A DNA stretch of 57,247 nucleotides from assembly GCA_030373045.1 (NCBI GenBank), contig JAUCPW010000070.1:1-57247 (forward strand), written 5' to 3'. The translations under genes and the position numbers were made by a program. The stretch comes from Candidatus Fermentibacter sp. (GTDB lineage Bacteria; Fermentibacterota; Fermentibacteria; Fermentibacterales; Fermentibacteraceae). This document shows positions 1-7,782 of this stretch, in pieces. Under the pieces are notes generated by a model, which saw nothing but the letters and a program-made list of their open reading frames with translations, made no database searches and was not told the DNA's origin. Every line of letters begins with the position of its first letter. The first letter of the stretch is position 1.

Positions 1-41
1 TTCGGAACTCGTCGGCAGCGTCAGATGTGTATAAGAGACAG
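1..41. other. Untrimmed Illumina Nextera (i5-side) adapter
   Basis: Bases 9-41 match the Nextera read-1 transposase adapter and end in the 19-base Tn5 mosaic end (23-41). The eight bases before it (1-8, TTCGGAAC) sit exactly where an i5 index would lie. This is library artefact, not genome; genomic sequence begins at about 42. Confidence 0.97.
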
Positions 42-138
42 ACTCGCATCGCGGCCGGGACACCTGCGTCCGGCCGCCCGTAAGCGCTCTCGCAGGTCAT
101 CGATTTCGTTCCTCGGAATCGACGGGTAGCATTACAGA

Positions 139-157
139 AGAATCCCGCAGGGATTCT
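139..157. repeat. Inverted repeat (8-bp arms, 3-base loop)
   Basis: AGAATCCC (139-146) and GGGATTCT (150-157) are perfect complements around GCA. A related core, GAATCCGGATTC, recurs as a palindrome at 187-198. No T-tract follows, so a terminator role is not shown. Confidence 0.6.
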
Positions 158-186
158 GCGGGTATGCGTGCCGGATCCGCGGACGC

Positions 187-198
187 GAATCCGGATTC
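187..198. repeat. Perfect 12-base palindrome
   Basis: GAATCCGGATTC reads identically on both strands. It resembles the arms of the inverted repeat at 139-157. Function is unknown. Confidence 0.5.
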
Positions 199-230
199 TA
201 GCCTGAGGAAGTACGCTCCGGGCACTCTCG

Positions 231-268
231 CGGCTTGCCGTTCCGGTTATCGGAACACTGGCAAGCCG
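231..268. repeat. Compound hairpin
   Basis: CGGCTTGCC (231-239) pairs with GGCAAGCCG (260-268), and the inner GTTCCG (240-245) pairs with CGGAAC (251-256). That leaves a five-base loop and a three-base bulge. It lies beyond the 3' end of the - strand tRNA-Leu gene. Confidence 0.6.
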
Positions 269-279
269 CTGCCGTGCCA

Positions 280-307
280 GGTTATTCCCGCGGACGCGGG
301 AATAACC
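280..307 (-). terminator. Terminator-like palindrome after tRNA-Leu
   Basis: A perfect 13-base-arm inverted repeat (280-292 and 295-307) with a two-base centre starts two bases beyond the encoded CCA of the - strand tRNA-Leu gene. Its position suggests transcription termination or 3'-end processing. No run of T follows, so it is not a classical intrinsic terminator. Confidence 0.45.
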
Positions 308-308
308 G

Positions 309-394
309 TGGTGCCGGAGGAGGGGATCGAACCCTCACGCCCTCGCGGACAGTGGATTTTGAGTCCACCGCGTCTGCCGTTCCGCCACTCCGGC
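309..394 (-). tRNA. tRNA-Leu (anticodon CAA)
   Basis: Read on the - strand, the acceptor arms GCCGGAG and CTCCGGC pair. The anticodon stem-loop has seven loop bases CTCAAAA, giving anticodon CAA. A long variable arm is present, as expected for a class II tRNA. The T arm contains GGTTCGATCC and the CCA end is encoded (309-311). A good promoter lies just upstream at 416-444. Confidence 0.95.
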
Positions 395-415
395 ACCGAT
401 CCGTCGTGTGCCGGG

Positions 416-444
416 AATGTAGGAGCGGCGCGGGAAGCGGTCAA
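416..444 (-). promoter_or_regulatory. Promoter of tRNA-Leu
   Basis: On the - strand, TTGACC (439-444) is separated by 17 bases from TACATT (416-421), close to sigma-70-type consensus. The predicted start is some 10-15 bases before the mature tRNA-Leu 5' end at 394. It sits back to back with the tRNA-Met promoter. Confidence 0.6.
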
Positions 445-454
445 CACGCATTTC

Positions 455-482
455 TTGACACCGGGGACCGGTTCCGTGTAGT
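455..482 (+). promoter_or_regulatory. Promoter of tRNA-Met/tRNA-Val
   Basis: TTGACA (455-460) and TGTAGT (477-482) are separated by 16 bases, and the tRNA-Met gene begins at 497. The perfect -35 and sensible spacing support a housekeeping-sigma promoter driving the two + strand tRNAs. Confidence 0.6.
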
Positions 483-496
483 TTCGCCCCGGCCAG

Positions 497-573
497 GGGC
501 CCATAGCTCAGTTGGCTAGAGCCACCGGCTCATGACCGGTCGGTCCCTGGTTCGAGTCCAGGTGGGCCCACCA
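497..573 (+). tRNA. tRNA-Met (anticodon CAT), elongator type
   Basis: The acceptor arms GGGCCCA and TGGGCCC pair, the anticodon loop is CTCATGA (anticodon CAT) and CCA is encoded. The first base pair is intact and the anticodon stem lacks the three G:C pairs typical of initiator tRNA, so elongator Met is preferred. A lysidine-modified tRNA-Ile (also CAT) cannot be excluded from sequence alone. Confidence 0.9.
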
Positions 574-585
574 GATCATCTCGAA

Positions 586-662
586 GGGCGGGTAGCTCAG
601 TTGGCTAGAGCACAAGCTTCACACGTTTGGGGTCGCAGGTTCGACTCCTGTCCCGCCCACCA
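586..662 (+). tRNA. tRNA-Val (anticodon CAC)
   Basis: The acceptor arms GGGCGGG and CCCGCCC pair, the anticodon loop TTCACAC gives anticodon CAC, the T arm holds GGTTCGACTCC and CCA is encoded. It follows tRNA-Met by 12 bases and is probably on the same transcript, which would end at the terminator at 723-750. Confidence 0.93.
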
Positions 663-722
663 CTCTTTCCCGCCATGTCCGGGCTCCGAGTGATCCCGGA
701 ACGACATGCCGGGACGAACGGC

Positions 723-750
723 GGGGTGTGCCTCCGGGCACACCCCTTTT
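723..750 (+). terminator. Rho-independent terminator after tRNA-Val
   Basis: A perfect 10-bp stem (723-732 with 737-746) closed by the loop TCCG is followed directly by TTTT (747-750). It ends the tRNA transcript. It also rules out the apparent GTG start at 728 for the next gene, which would lie inside the stem. Confidence 0.85.
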
Positions 751-772
751 CGCATCCCCCCGGAGGCTGAAT

Positions 773-1501
773 TTGGAAGGCTCTCTCTCGGGTCTCCTGA
801 TGCTGCAGGAAGTGGACCTGTTGCTGGACAGGGAGAGGGCGGAACTCGCCGGCATCCCGGGCGAACTGTCCATCGTCGAGGCCGAACTGGCTGCCGCAAG
901 AAACGATTTCGCAGGCGTGGAGAGCAGGCTCGCCGATCTGGCGTCGGCCCAGAAGAAATGCGAGAGCGAGAAGACAGAGGCTCGCCAGAAGCTCGCCGAA
1001 TACAGGACGAAGCTCCTCTCGCTGAGGACGAATGCCGAGTACAAGGCGATGCTCGAACAGATCGCATATGTGGAGAAGAGGATCGACGACATCGACAGCC
1101 GCACGCTCGAACTCATGTACGAGGAGGACGGCACCCGCGGCTCCATCGAGGAGGCGAGGAAGAAGCTCGACAGATACACCGAACGGGCCTCGAAGAAGAA
1201 GGAACTCCTGGCGGAGCGCGAGAGATCGCTTCGGGAGGAGATCTCGAGGCTCGAAGGGGACAGGACGGCCCGCGCTGCAGAGGTGTCGGTGAGACTCCTG
1301 AGGAAGTACGAGCAGCTCAGGGTGTCGGGCAGATCGAGCGCCGTCGTCGGCCTGGTCAGAGGCGCGTGCGGCGGCTGCCATACCAATGTCCCTCCTCAGA
1401 ATGCGGTCGAGATCGGCCAGGGTGTCTCGTATTCCTGTCCGATCTGCGGCAGATACGTAGTCGATCTCGACGGGAACCGGCCGCCCGCCGAGGGAGTTTA
1501 G
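773..1501 (+). CDS. Coiled-coil zinc-ribbon protein (COG1579 family)
   Basis: A 242-residue protein. Residues of about 5-175 are a long charged helix/coiled coil rich in Glu, Arg and Lys. The C terminus is a zinc ribbon with CxxC pairs at C199/C202 and C222/C225, the second as CPICGRY. This architecture matches the conserved zinc-ribbon family of Chlamydia CT398 (COG1579), whose members are linked to secretion or nucleic-acid complexes; the exact role is unknown. The TTG start at 773 is chosen because GGAGG lies at 762-766 with good spacing and an upstream GTG falls inside a terminator. RNase P RNA follows within a few bases. Confidence 0.85.
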   Translation: MEGSLSGLLMLQEVDLLLDRERAELAGIPGELSIVEAELAAARNDFAGVESRLADLASAQKKCESEKTEARQKLAEYRTKLLSLRTNAEYKAMLEQIAYVEKRIDDIDSRTLELMYEEDGTRGSIEEARKKLDRYTERASKKKELLAERERSLREEISRLEGDRTARAAEVSVRLLRKYEQLRVSGRSSAVVGLVRGACGGCHTNVPPQNAVEIGQGVSYSCPICGRYVVDLDGNRPPAEGV

Positions 1502-1507
1502 GGCAAA

Positions 1508-1863
1508 GGCAGGGCCGGGCGGGCAGCCGCCCCCTCGGTGGGGAGGAAAGTCCGGGCACCGTAGGGCAGGGCGCCGGGTAGCACCCGGTTCCGGTAACGG
1601 AAAGAAAGCGCCACAGAAACGAAACCGCCGCCCGGCGGCAAGGGTGAAAAGGTGGGGTAAGAGCCCACCGGGACCGGGGCAACCCGGTTCGCAAGGCAAG
1701 CCTCGCCCGGTGCAAGGCCCAATAGGGAGGGAGTCCTCCGGGACAGGGAGCTGCCCGCTCCCTCGACCTCCGGGTAGGCCGCTAGAGGCTCCGGGAGACC
1801 GGAGTCCCAGATGGATGGCTGCCGCCTCATGGCACAGAACCCGGCTTACAGCCCGACCCTGCC
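1508..1863 (+). ncRNA. rnpB: RNase P RNA, bacterial A type
   Basis: This is the catalytic RNA that matures tRNA 5' ends. The universally conserved 5' core GAGGAAAGTCCGGGC is at about 1542, ACAGAAAC at about 1613, and AGATGGATGGCTGCC with a nearby CACAGAACCCGGCTTA in the 3' core. The terminal helix P1 pairs 1508-1520 with 1851-1863. Its length of about 356 nt is normal for type A. It lies between the zinc-ribbon gene and recJ on the same strand. No separate promoter is obvious. Confidence 0.96.
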
Positions 1864-1884
1864 CCTTCCCGAGCAAGCGGACCC

Positions 1885-3591
1885 ATGAAGAGGTGGACCG
1901 CACGGAATCCAGAGCGTCCGAATCCTGATCCGGGTCTAGCCCTGGATCACGGCCTGCCTCTGCCCATGGCCCTGGTCCTGGCTCGACGCGGGCACGATCC
2001 CGCCGGCTTCGGGCGCTTTCTCTCACCCTCGATCGACGACCTCTCGAACTGGGACTCCATCCCGGGCATGCGTGATGCAGCCGCGATCCTGGCCGAAGCC
2101 GCCTCCAGGGGAAGCCGGGTGCTGATCTGGGGCGACTTCGACGCCGACGGGCTGACGGCCTCGGCCGTGATGCACGGGGCGCTCGAGGCGGCCGGGGCTG
2201 TACCCTCCATACACATCCCCGACAGGATGGAGGAAGGGTACGGACTGGGCGGCAGGGCCGTCGAGATCGCATCGGAGACCGGGGCCGGAACGCTGGTCAC
2301 GGTCGACTGCGGCATCAACGCCTGTGCCGAGGTCGCGGCCCTCGAATCGGCCGGCATCAGGACGGTGGTCACCGACCACCACGAACCCGGCCCCGAACTC
2401 CCGAAGGCTTCGGCGATAGTCGACCCCCGCATGAGCCGTACCGGAGATTCCTGCCCCTGGGCGTCCCTCTCGGGCTCGGGCACCGCCTTCCTGCTCGGAA
2501 GGGCTCTCTCGGAGATGACCGGGACTCCCGGGATGCCCGGGAGATCCATCGCCCTTGCGTGCATCGGAACGATCTGCGACATCGTCCCGCTCTCGGGTGA
2601 CAACAGGATCATCGCGAGACTCGGACTCGAGATGCTCAGGAATGGAGCCTTGCCGGGCATCTCCGCGCTGGCCGCCCGGGCGGGCTTCGATCTGGAGGGC
2701 ACTACCGGAACCGATGTCTCGTTCCGGATAGGCCCAAGGCTGAATTCCTGCGGGCGCATCGCTTCTGCCGCCCCCGTGCTCGAACTCCTACTCGCCGATT
2801 CGTTCGAGGAGGCGGTCGAAGCCGCTGACGAGATGGAGAGGACGAACGACGCCAGGCGGATCCTCGACCGGAAGGTGACGGAGGAGGCCGCCAGGCTCTC
2901 GGCCGGTTTCGAGGGCGATCCGGCTCTCTTCCTGGCTTCGCCGGAATGGCACAAGGGCGTGATAGGGATAGCCGCCTCCAGGCTTGCGTCGGAGGAGGGC
3001 CGGCCGGTCGTCCTCTGCGCGCTGGACCGGGACGGCGGCGCGAGGGGTTCCGCCAGGGGCGTCCCCGGGATCAACCTCTTCGAGATCCTCTCCTCCATGA
3101 GCGGCATGCTCGGGAACTTCGGCGGCCACGCCGGAGCCGCCGGGCTCGAATTCAGGGCATCCGACCTCGGGGAGCTGCGGGCCAGGTTCAACGCCGAGGT
3201 CCGTGCGAGGCTGCCGGAGGGCCCGGATGCCGGTTCGGTGCTGCTGGACGGGAGGCTGTCGGAGGATGACCTGACCATGGATCTGGCCAGGGAGCTCTCG
3301 AGGATGGAACCCTTCGGCGAGGGCAACGAGGAGCCGGTCTGGATCACGGGTGACGCCAGGCCCGTCGAGTGGAGCAGGGTCGGGGGCGGCAGGCACCTGA
3401 GCTGCTCGTTCTCGATCGGAGGCAGGAAGCTCAGGGCGATAGGATTCGGGATGGGAGGGCTCGAGCGTCCGGAGCAGGGTTCGCTCGATCTCGCATACTG
3501 CCTGAGGATCGACGAGTTCAGGGGCCGGAGGGAGCTCAGGCTCCATCTCCAGGACGTCAGGCCCTCCAGGAGGTCCGATGGAAGGTCTTGA
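1885..3591 (+). CDS. recJ: Single-stranded-DNA exonuclease RecJ
   Basis: A 568-residue DHH-family 5'-3' single-strand exonuclease used in recombination and mismatch or base-excision repair. Motif GDFDADG is at about 83-89, the DHH triad at 164-166, and a DHHA1-type GGHAGAAG at about 413; a C-terminal OB-like region follows. Length is close to E. coli RecJ (577). The ATG at 1885 starts 21 bases after rnpB. Its 3' end overlaps the following helicase gene by 14 bases, so the two repair enzymes are probably translated together. Confidence 0.96.
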   Translation: MKRWTARNPERPNPDPGLALDHGLPLPMALVLARRGHDPAGFGRFLSPSIDDLSNWDSIPGMRDAAAILAEAASRGSRVLIWGDFDADGLTASAVMHGALEAAGAVPSIHIPDRMEEGYGLGGRAVEIASETGAGTLVTVDCGINACAEVAALESAGIRTVVTDHHEPGPELPKASAIVDPRMSRTGDSCPWASLSGSGTAFLLGRALSEMTGTPGMPGRSIALACIGTICDIVPLSGDNRIIARLGLEMLRNGALPGISALAARAGFDLEGTTGTDVSFRIGPRLNSCGRIASAAPVLELLLADSFEEAVEAADEMERTNDARRILDRKVTEEAARLSAGFEGDPALFLASPEWHKGVIGIAASRLASEEGRPVVLCALDRDGGARGSARGVPGINLFEILSSMSGMLGNFGGHAGAAGLEFRASDLGELRARFNAEVRARLPEGPDAGSVLLDGRLSEDDLTMDLARELSRMEPFGEGNEEPVWITGDARPVEWSRVGGGRHLSCSFSIGGRKLRAIGFGMGGLERPEQGSLDLAYCLRIDEFRGRRELRLHLQDVRPSRRSDGRS

Positions 3592-5443
3592 GGAGGCCGT
3601 GGCCGGCTTCTTCGACCACGGCCTCGAGGGCGGGTCGGCCGGGAGGTTCGGCCGGAGGCCGAGGCAGACCGCGATGGCCCTGATTGTTTCCAGATCCATC
3701 GAGGACGGGGGCCGGTACATCCTGGAGGCGGGCACGGGGGTGGGCAAGAGCCTGGCCTATCTGGTGCCCTCCATGCTGTCGGGCAGACGCACGATGATTT
3801 CCACCGCCACCCTGACGCTCCAGGACCAGCTCTTCCTGAGGGACATCCCCGACGTGGCGGGGCTGCTCTCGATCCCTGCCGGGACCGCGCTCCTCAAGGG
3901 GAGGGGGAACTATCTCTGCCTCAGGAAGTGGAGGTCGATGCCACCCTCCGAGATCCCGGCCGACCTCGGGGAATGGCCTGAAGAGACCCTTTCGGGGGAT
4001 TTCTCCGAACTGCCCGGCGAACCGGACCCCGCCGCGCTGTCGAGGGTGAGGTCGGATTCCCTCGACTGCCTCGGGCCCTCCTGCCCGGCGAGGGCCGGCT
4101 GCTTCCTGATGAAGGCCAGGGCAGAGGCCCGCAGGGCCGACATCCTCGTCGTCAACCACCATCTGCTCGTATCCGCCTCCCAGGGAGAGGACATCCTGCC
4201 CGACTCCGACGTGCTGATCGTTGACGAGGCCCACAGGCTCGAGGACGCCGCTGCGGAATGCATGGGCCTCACCCTGTCGGCAGGCATGATGATGCCGGTC
4301 ATCGACGGCATCGCCTGGAGCGATTCCCCTCTGACGGAGAAGGCCGGCTGGCTCTCCTCAGCCCGGATCGTCACGTCCCTGATGGAGGGGCTCCTGGGCA
4401 GGCCGGCCGAAACCGCGCACTGGATCCCGGAGGAGCACAGGGAGGATCTGGAGGCCGTGTCGTCGGAGGCCTCCTCACTGGGGGCTTCCATGGCCGGGGC
4501 GGAGGGCCTCGCCGGACCTTCCGCGGCCTGCCGGAAGATAGCCGCGACATGCGACTCGCTCCTCGCGGCATCGATCGACGAGAACAGCATCTTCCTCGAA
4601 GCCGAGGGCGGACGTCCCAGGATACGTGCGGTACCGCTCGATCCCGGCAGGCTGATCGAGTCCGAGGTCTTCTCGAGGTTCAGGGTGGTGATCGCCACCT
4701 CCGCCACTCTTTCCGTGGGCGGGAGCTTCGATTACATGGCTTCCCGCCTCGGGCTCGGCGAACGCGACGGGGAGTGCGACTTCGGGAGCCCCTTCGACTA
4801 TGCCGACCAGGCGGTCATAACCTGTCCCCCCGGCCTCCCTCATCCCGACGAACACGGCGCCCTGGCCGGCGAGGCCTGGAGGTGGGGGAGCGATCTCGCC
4901 TCGATCCTCGGGGGGAGGACGATGCTCCTGTTCACGAGCAACAGGAACCTCCAGCTCGCCGCCTCCGCCGCGCGCGGGTCGCTGCCCCCCGGGGTGAGGA
5001 TGCTCGTGCAGGGAGAGGCTTCGAGACGGGCCATCCTGGAGTCCTTCAGGAGCGATCCGGGTGCGGTGATCTTCGGGACATCCAGCTTCTGGGAGGGGAT
5101 CGACCTCCCCGGCGACATGCTACAGGCGGTGGTCATCGACAGGCTTCCCTTCCCTTCGCCGGGCCATCCCTGGACCGCCTCCAGGATGAAGGCCATGGAG
5201 GAGGACGGGAGCAGCTCGTTCATGGGCCTGATGCTTCCATCCGCGGTCATCAGGCTCCGCCAGGGAGTCGGGCGTCTCATCAGATCCTCCAGGGACAGGG
5301 GGGTCGTGGTGATCCTGGACAGGCGGCTGAGCTCGTCCTCGTACGGCCGGCTGATCATGCGTTCCCTGCCGGCCTTCAGGGGGGTCGCGCCGGACGAGGC
5401 CCTGGCCTTCGCACGGTCGATCGCCGGGGCGGACCGCGGCTGA
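3578..5443 (+). CDS. dinG: DinG/XPD-type ATP-dependent DNA helicase
   Basis: A 621-residue superfamily 2 helicase. Walker A EAGTGVGKS is at about 50-58 and a DEAH box at about 216-219. Four cysteines between them (C114, C164, C169, C175) are placed as the 4Fe-4S ligands of the DinG/XPD family, and late motifs include the QGVGRLIR type. DinG-like enzymes unwind forked DNA, R-loops and quadruplexes. The gene overlaps recJ by 14 bases and meets the next gene as TGATG. It could also be called YoaA-like; the family is certain, the exact subfamily less so. Confidence 0.92.
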   Translation: MEGLEEAVAGFFDHGLEGGSAGRFGRRPRQTAMALIVSRSIEDGGRYILEAGTGVGKSLAYLVPSMLSGRRTMISTATLTLQDQLFLRDIPDVAGLLSIPAGTALLKGRGNYLCLRKWRSMPPSEIPADLGEWPEETLSGDFSELPGEPDPAALSRVRSDSLDCLGPSCPARAGCFLMKARAEARRADILVVNHHLLVSASQGEDILPDSDVLIVDEAHRLEDAAAECMGLTLSAGMMMPVIDGIAWSDSPLTEKAGWLSSARIVTSLMEGLLGRPAETAHWIPEEHREDLEAVSSEASSLGASMAGAEGLAGPSAACRKIAATCDSLLAASIDENSIFLEAEGGRPRIRAVPLDPGRLIESEVFSRFRVVIATSATLSVGGSFDYMASRLGLGERDGECDFGSPFDYADQAVITCPPGLPHPDEHGALAGEAWRWGSDLASILGGRTMLLFTSNRNLQLAASAARGSLPPGVRMLVQGEASRRAILESFRSDPGAVIFGTSSFWEGIDLPGDMLQAVVIDRLPFPSPGHPWTASRMKAMEEDGSSSFMGLMLPSAVIRLRQGVGRLIRSSRDRGVVVILDRRLSSSSYGRLIMRSLPAFRGVAPDEALAFARSIAGADRG

Positions 5444-6066
5444 TGGACACTGCAGCACCACTCCCCATGCCCGGGCCCGGCGGTCGGCTGGACGCGCCCC
5501 TCGCGGCCGGCTGTGCGTTCCACGTCAGGGGGACCTGCGCCTTCCGCGATACGGGGCATGGCAGGATGGTGTTCCTCAGACAGGTTCACGGCGCCAGGAT
5601 CGTCCGGGATCCGCAGGGCGGGGAGGAGGCGGACGGCATGATCCTTCGCAGGGGGGAGGGCAGGCCCGCTCTGAAGCTGGCCGACTGCGCATCCCTCTTC
5701 ATCGCCTCGCGGGGATTCCTGGGAGCGGTGCACGCGGGCTGGCGGGGGCTCGCTTCCGGGGCCGTCGAAGCCATCGTGAGGGCGTTCCCCGAGGAGCCGG
5801 AGCTGGCGGTCGCCGGACCGTGCATATGCGCCTCCTGCTACGGCGTCGGCGGGAATGTGAGGAAGCTGGTCGTCGACCGCTCGGGCGGGGAGCATCCCGA
5901 AGGGAGGCTCGATCTCCGCGCCGCGCTCGTGTCCCAGGCGAGGGCCGCCGGACTGGCGTGCGCCATCATGCATTCGGGACCCTGTACGATGTGCAGGCCC
6001 GACATGTTCCATTCCTTCAGGAGGGACGGGACCGGTCTGCGAAACATCGCCTGGCTCGAAGGGTAG
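5443..6066 (+). CDS. pgeF: PgeF/YlmD family multicopper-type purine nucleoside phosphorylase
   Basis: A 207-residue protein of the family once called laccase-domain (COG1496). It contains QVHG (H49), VHAGWRG (H97) and the CxxxxCYGVG segment (C127, C132), which supply the metal-binding His/Cys residues. Characterised members are purine nucleoside phosphorylase/adenosine deaminase-like (FAMIN family) or proofread peptidoglycan precursors (PgeF). The ATG overlaps the helicase stop (TGATG). At 207 residues it is slightly short (usually 230-270), with a reduced N terminus. Confidence 0.9.
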   Translation: MDTAAPLPMPGPGGRLDAPLAAGCAFHVRGTCAFRDTGHGRMVFLRQVHGARIVRDPQGGEEADGMILRRGEGRPALKLADCASLFIASRGFLGAVHAGWRGLASGAVEAIVRAFPEEPELAVAGPCICASCYGVGGNVRKLVVDRSGGEHPEGRLDLRAALVSQARAAGLACAIMHSGPCTMCRPDMFHSFRRDGTGLRNIAWLEG

Positions 6067-6076
6067 AATACCGAGG

Positions 6077-6105
6077 TTGATCCGGAGCCCGGGCGCGGGC
6101 ATATT
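6077..6105 (+). promoter_or_regulatory. Probable promoter of TPR lipoprotein gene
   Basis: TTGATC (6077-6082) and CATATT (6100-6105) are separated by 17 bases in the gap after pgeF. The start codon of the next gene is at 6150, preceded by GGGAGGAGG. Confidence 0.45.
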
Positions 6106-6149
6106 CCAAGCTCAACCATGATTCTCGGACCATCCGGGAGGAGGATATC

Positions 6150-7718
6150 TTGTTAAGGATCAGTTTCATAGGGCTCTGTCTCCCTCTCCTCGCATGCAGC
6201 CAGGCCATCGCATCCGACGCATCGGGCGAGACCTCGGTCGCCGTGGCCCCGTTCGGCTACGGAGACTCCGACGGCCGCTGGATAAGCGACAAGCTGCTCG
6301 ACAACCTCGAATCCGAGATAGGAGCAGCCTCCGGGTACACCTTCATCTCCGGCGGCGACTTCGAGGACGCCGCCTCCGACCTCGGCTTCAGTTCGAGCGA
6401 CTTCCAGTACGGCATCCCGCCCGACATCGCCTGCCAGGCCGCATCGGCGGCGGGAGCGGACCTGGTGGTCTACGGGTTCGTCTCGAACGCAGGCGCAGGG
6501 AACTACACGGTCTCCTGGAACATCGGGATAGTCGGCTCGGGCAGCACCGTGACCCCCCAGCCCTCGACGGTCATCAAGAACGGCGACGCCGTTTCGACCC
6601 TCGCGGGCCAGATGGTCGCCTCCATCTCGCAGGAAGTCGGGCAGCGCGCGCAGAACTCCCTCGACATGGCCGAGTACCACATCAGCACCGAGAACTGGCC
6701 GATGGCGATCACCTCCCTGAAGCAGGCCCTTTCGGTCGATCCGGCGCTGCTGGACGCCAACATCCTGCTCGCATCGATCTACATGAAGGCCGAAGTCGAC
6801 TCCGTCGACAGGGCCGGCGAGATCTACGGCACCATCCTCGCAGCCGACCCCGCCAATTCCGAGGCCCTCGCCGGGCTCGGACAGATCAGCCTCCGCAACG
6901 ACCTGCCCGAGCAGGCCCGCACCTACTTCGAGCAGGCCATCGAGGCCGATCCCGACAACGCCTCGGCCTATGTCGGCCTGGCCTCCGCGTTCAATGCCAT
7001 GGGCATGATAGACGAGGCCGTGAACAGCTTCGAGAGCGCCCTGGCCCAGAATCCCCAGAACCTGCAGGCGCGCTATGCGCTCGGCCTGCTGTACGAGCAG
7101 CTCGGTGACTACGAGGCCGCGATCCCTCATCTCGAAGGTGTCCTGGCGGCTCATCCGGAGTTCGCCAACCTCAGGCTGAAGCTCGTATCTGCCTATTCGG
7201 AGACCGGCAGGCACGCCGAGGCAGCAGACAACGCCATACTCGTCCTCGAAGAGCAGCCCGACAACATGCAGCTCGCGCTCTACACGGCCCAGCTCGAGGC
7301 CGCGGCCGGAAGGAGCTCCTCGGCCATCAGCCGCCTCGAGTCCATCATCTCCTCATCGGGCGACAGGCAGGCCTACATGATGCTCGCCACGATCTACCGC
7401 GACGGCGGGCAGTACGGCTCGATGCAGCAGGTCTTCTCCAGGCTGCACAGCGCCTATCCCAACGATCCGGTCGCCAACTACATGGTGGGCGCCTTCTACT
7501 ACCAGAGCGGGACGCGGCAGGCCCAGGTCTCCGAACTGGTGGCCTCCAACATCCCCGTCTGGGAGGAGGCCGTGCAGAACCTCGGGACGGCAGTCTCCTA
7601 CCTCAACCAGGTCACCGGCTACAGGAGCGGCCAGGCCCAGGAGATGGTCGCCGCCGCCCAGAACGCCATAGCCCTGTGCGAGGAGAAGATAGACAGGGTC
7701 CGCAGGTACAGCGAGTAA
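6150..7718 (+). CDS. TPR-repeat lipoprotein
   Basis: A 522-residue exported protein. The N terminus is a lipoprotein signal with the lipobox LLAC near residue 15. Residues of about 25-165 form a domain beginning SVAVAPFGYG that resembles the alpha/beta fold of CsgG/LpoB-type envelope proteins; this is tentative. From about 170 to 450 there are at least six tetratricopeptide units with the A-x-P-x-N/D spacing. It probably acts as a scaffold on the inner face of the outer membrane. The TTG start is supported by a strong GGGAGGAGG eight bases upstream. It has its own likely promoter and precedes obg. Confidence 0.82.
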   Translation: MLRISFIGLCLPLLACSQAIASDASGETSVAVAPFGYGDSDGRWISDKLLDNLESEIGAASGYTFISGGDFEDAASDLGFSSSDFQYGIPPDIACQAASAAGADLVVYGFVSNAGAGNYTVSWNIGIVGSGSTVTPQPSTVIKNGDAVSTLAGQMVASISQEVGQRAQNSLDMAEYHISTENWPMAITSLKQALSVDPALLDANILLASIYMKAEVDSVDRAGEIYGTILAADPANSEALAGLGQISLRNDLPEQARTYFEQAIEADPDNASAYVGLASAFNAMGMIDEAVNSFESALAQNPQNLQARYALGLLYEQLGDYEAAIPHLEGVLAAHPEFANLRLKLVSAYSETGRHAEAADNAILVLEEQPDNMQLALYTAQLEAAAGRSSSAISRLESIISSSGDRQAYMMLATIYRDGGQYGSMQQVFSRLHSAYPNDPVANYMVGAFYYQSGTRQAQVSELVASNIPVWEEAVQNLGTAVSYLNQVTGYRSGQAQEMVAAAQNAIALCEEKIDRVRRYSE

Positions 7719-7734
7719 CAATGTCCGGACAGGC

Positions 7735-7765
7735 GGCCGCCGCAGCCCGCCCGGCTGGGGCGGCC
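7735..7765. repeat. Intergenic hairpin before obg
   Basis: GGCCGCC (7735-7741) pairs with GGCGGCC (7759-7765), and inner AGCC (7744-7747) pairs with GGCT (7753-7756). It lies between the TPR gene stop and the obg start. No T-tract follows. Confidence 0.5.
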
Positions 7766-7782
7766 TGCTTCGGGGGGACGCC

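Larger units (their letters stand above)
42..308. other. Non-coding, hairpin-rich contig edge
   Basis: No credible coding frame is visible here. The stretch holds several inverted repeats: 139-157, a 12-base palindrome at 187-198, a compound hairpin at 231-268 and a perfect 13-base-arm palindrome at 280-307. The short open frames have no ribosome site and no recognisable product. It is the downstream flank of the - strand tRNA-Leu gene, cut by the contig end. Confidence 0.6.

Noticed and set aside
23-41. Tn5/IS50 mosaic end at the left contig edge as a mobile element
   Set aside because: It is part of a complete Nextera library adapter, mirrored at the right edge, not a transposon in the genome.
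497-573. Initiator tRNA-fMet
   Set aside because: The first acceptor pair is matched and the anticodon stem lacks the three consecutive G:C pairs of initiators.
605-2272. 555-codon - strand open frame over the tRNA-Val, zinc-ribbon and rnpB region
   Set aside because: It crosses a tRNA gene, a terminator and RNase P RNA, which cannot all be coding on the other strand.
4258-5442. Long + strand open frame upstream of pgeF as an N-terminal extension
   Set aside because: It is an out-of-frame shadow of the dinG-type helicase. The PgeF family begins near ATG 5443 with a TGATG junction.
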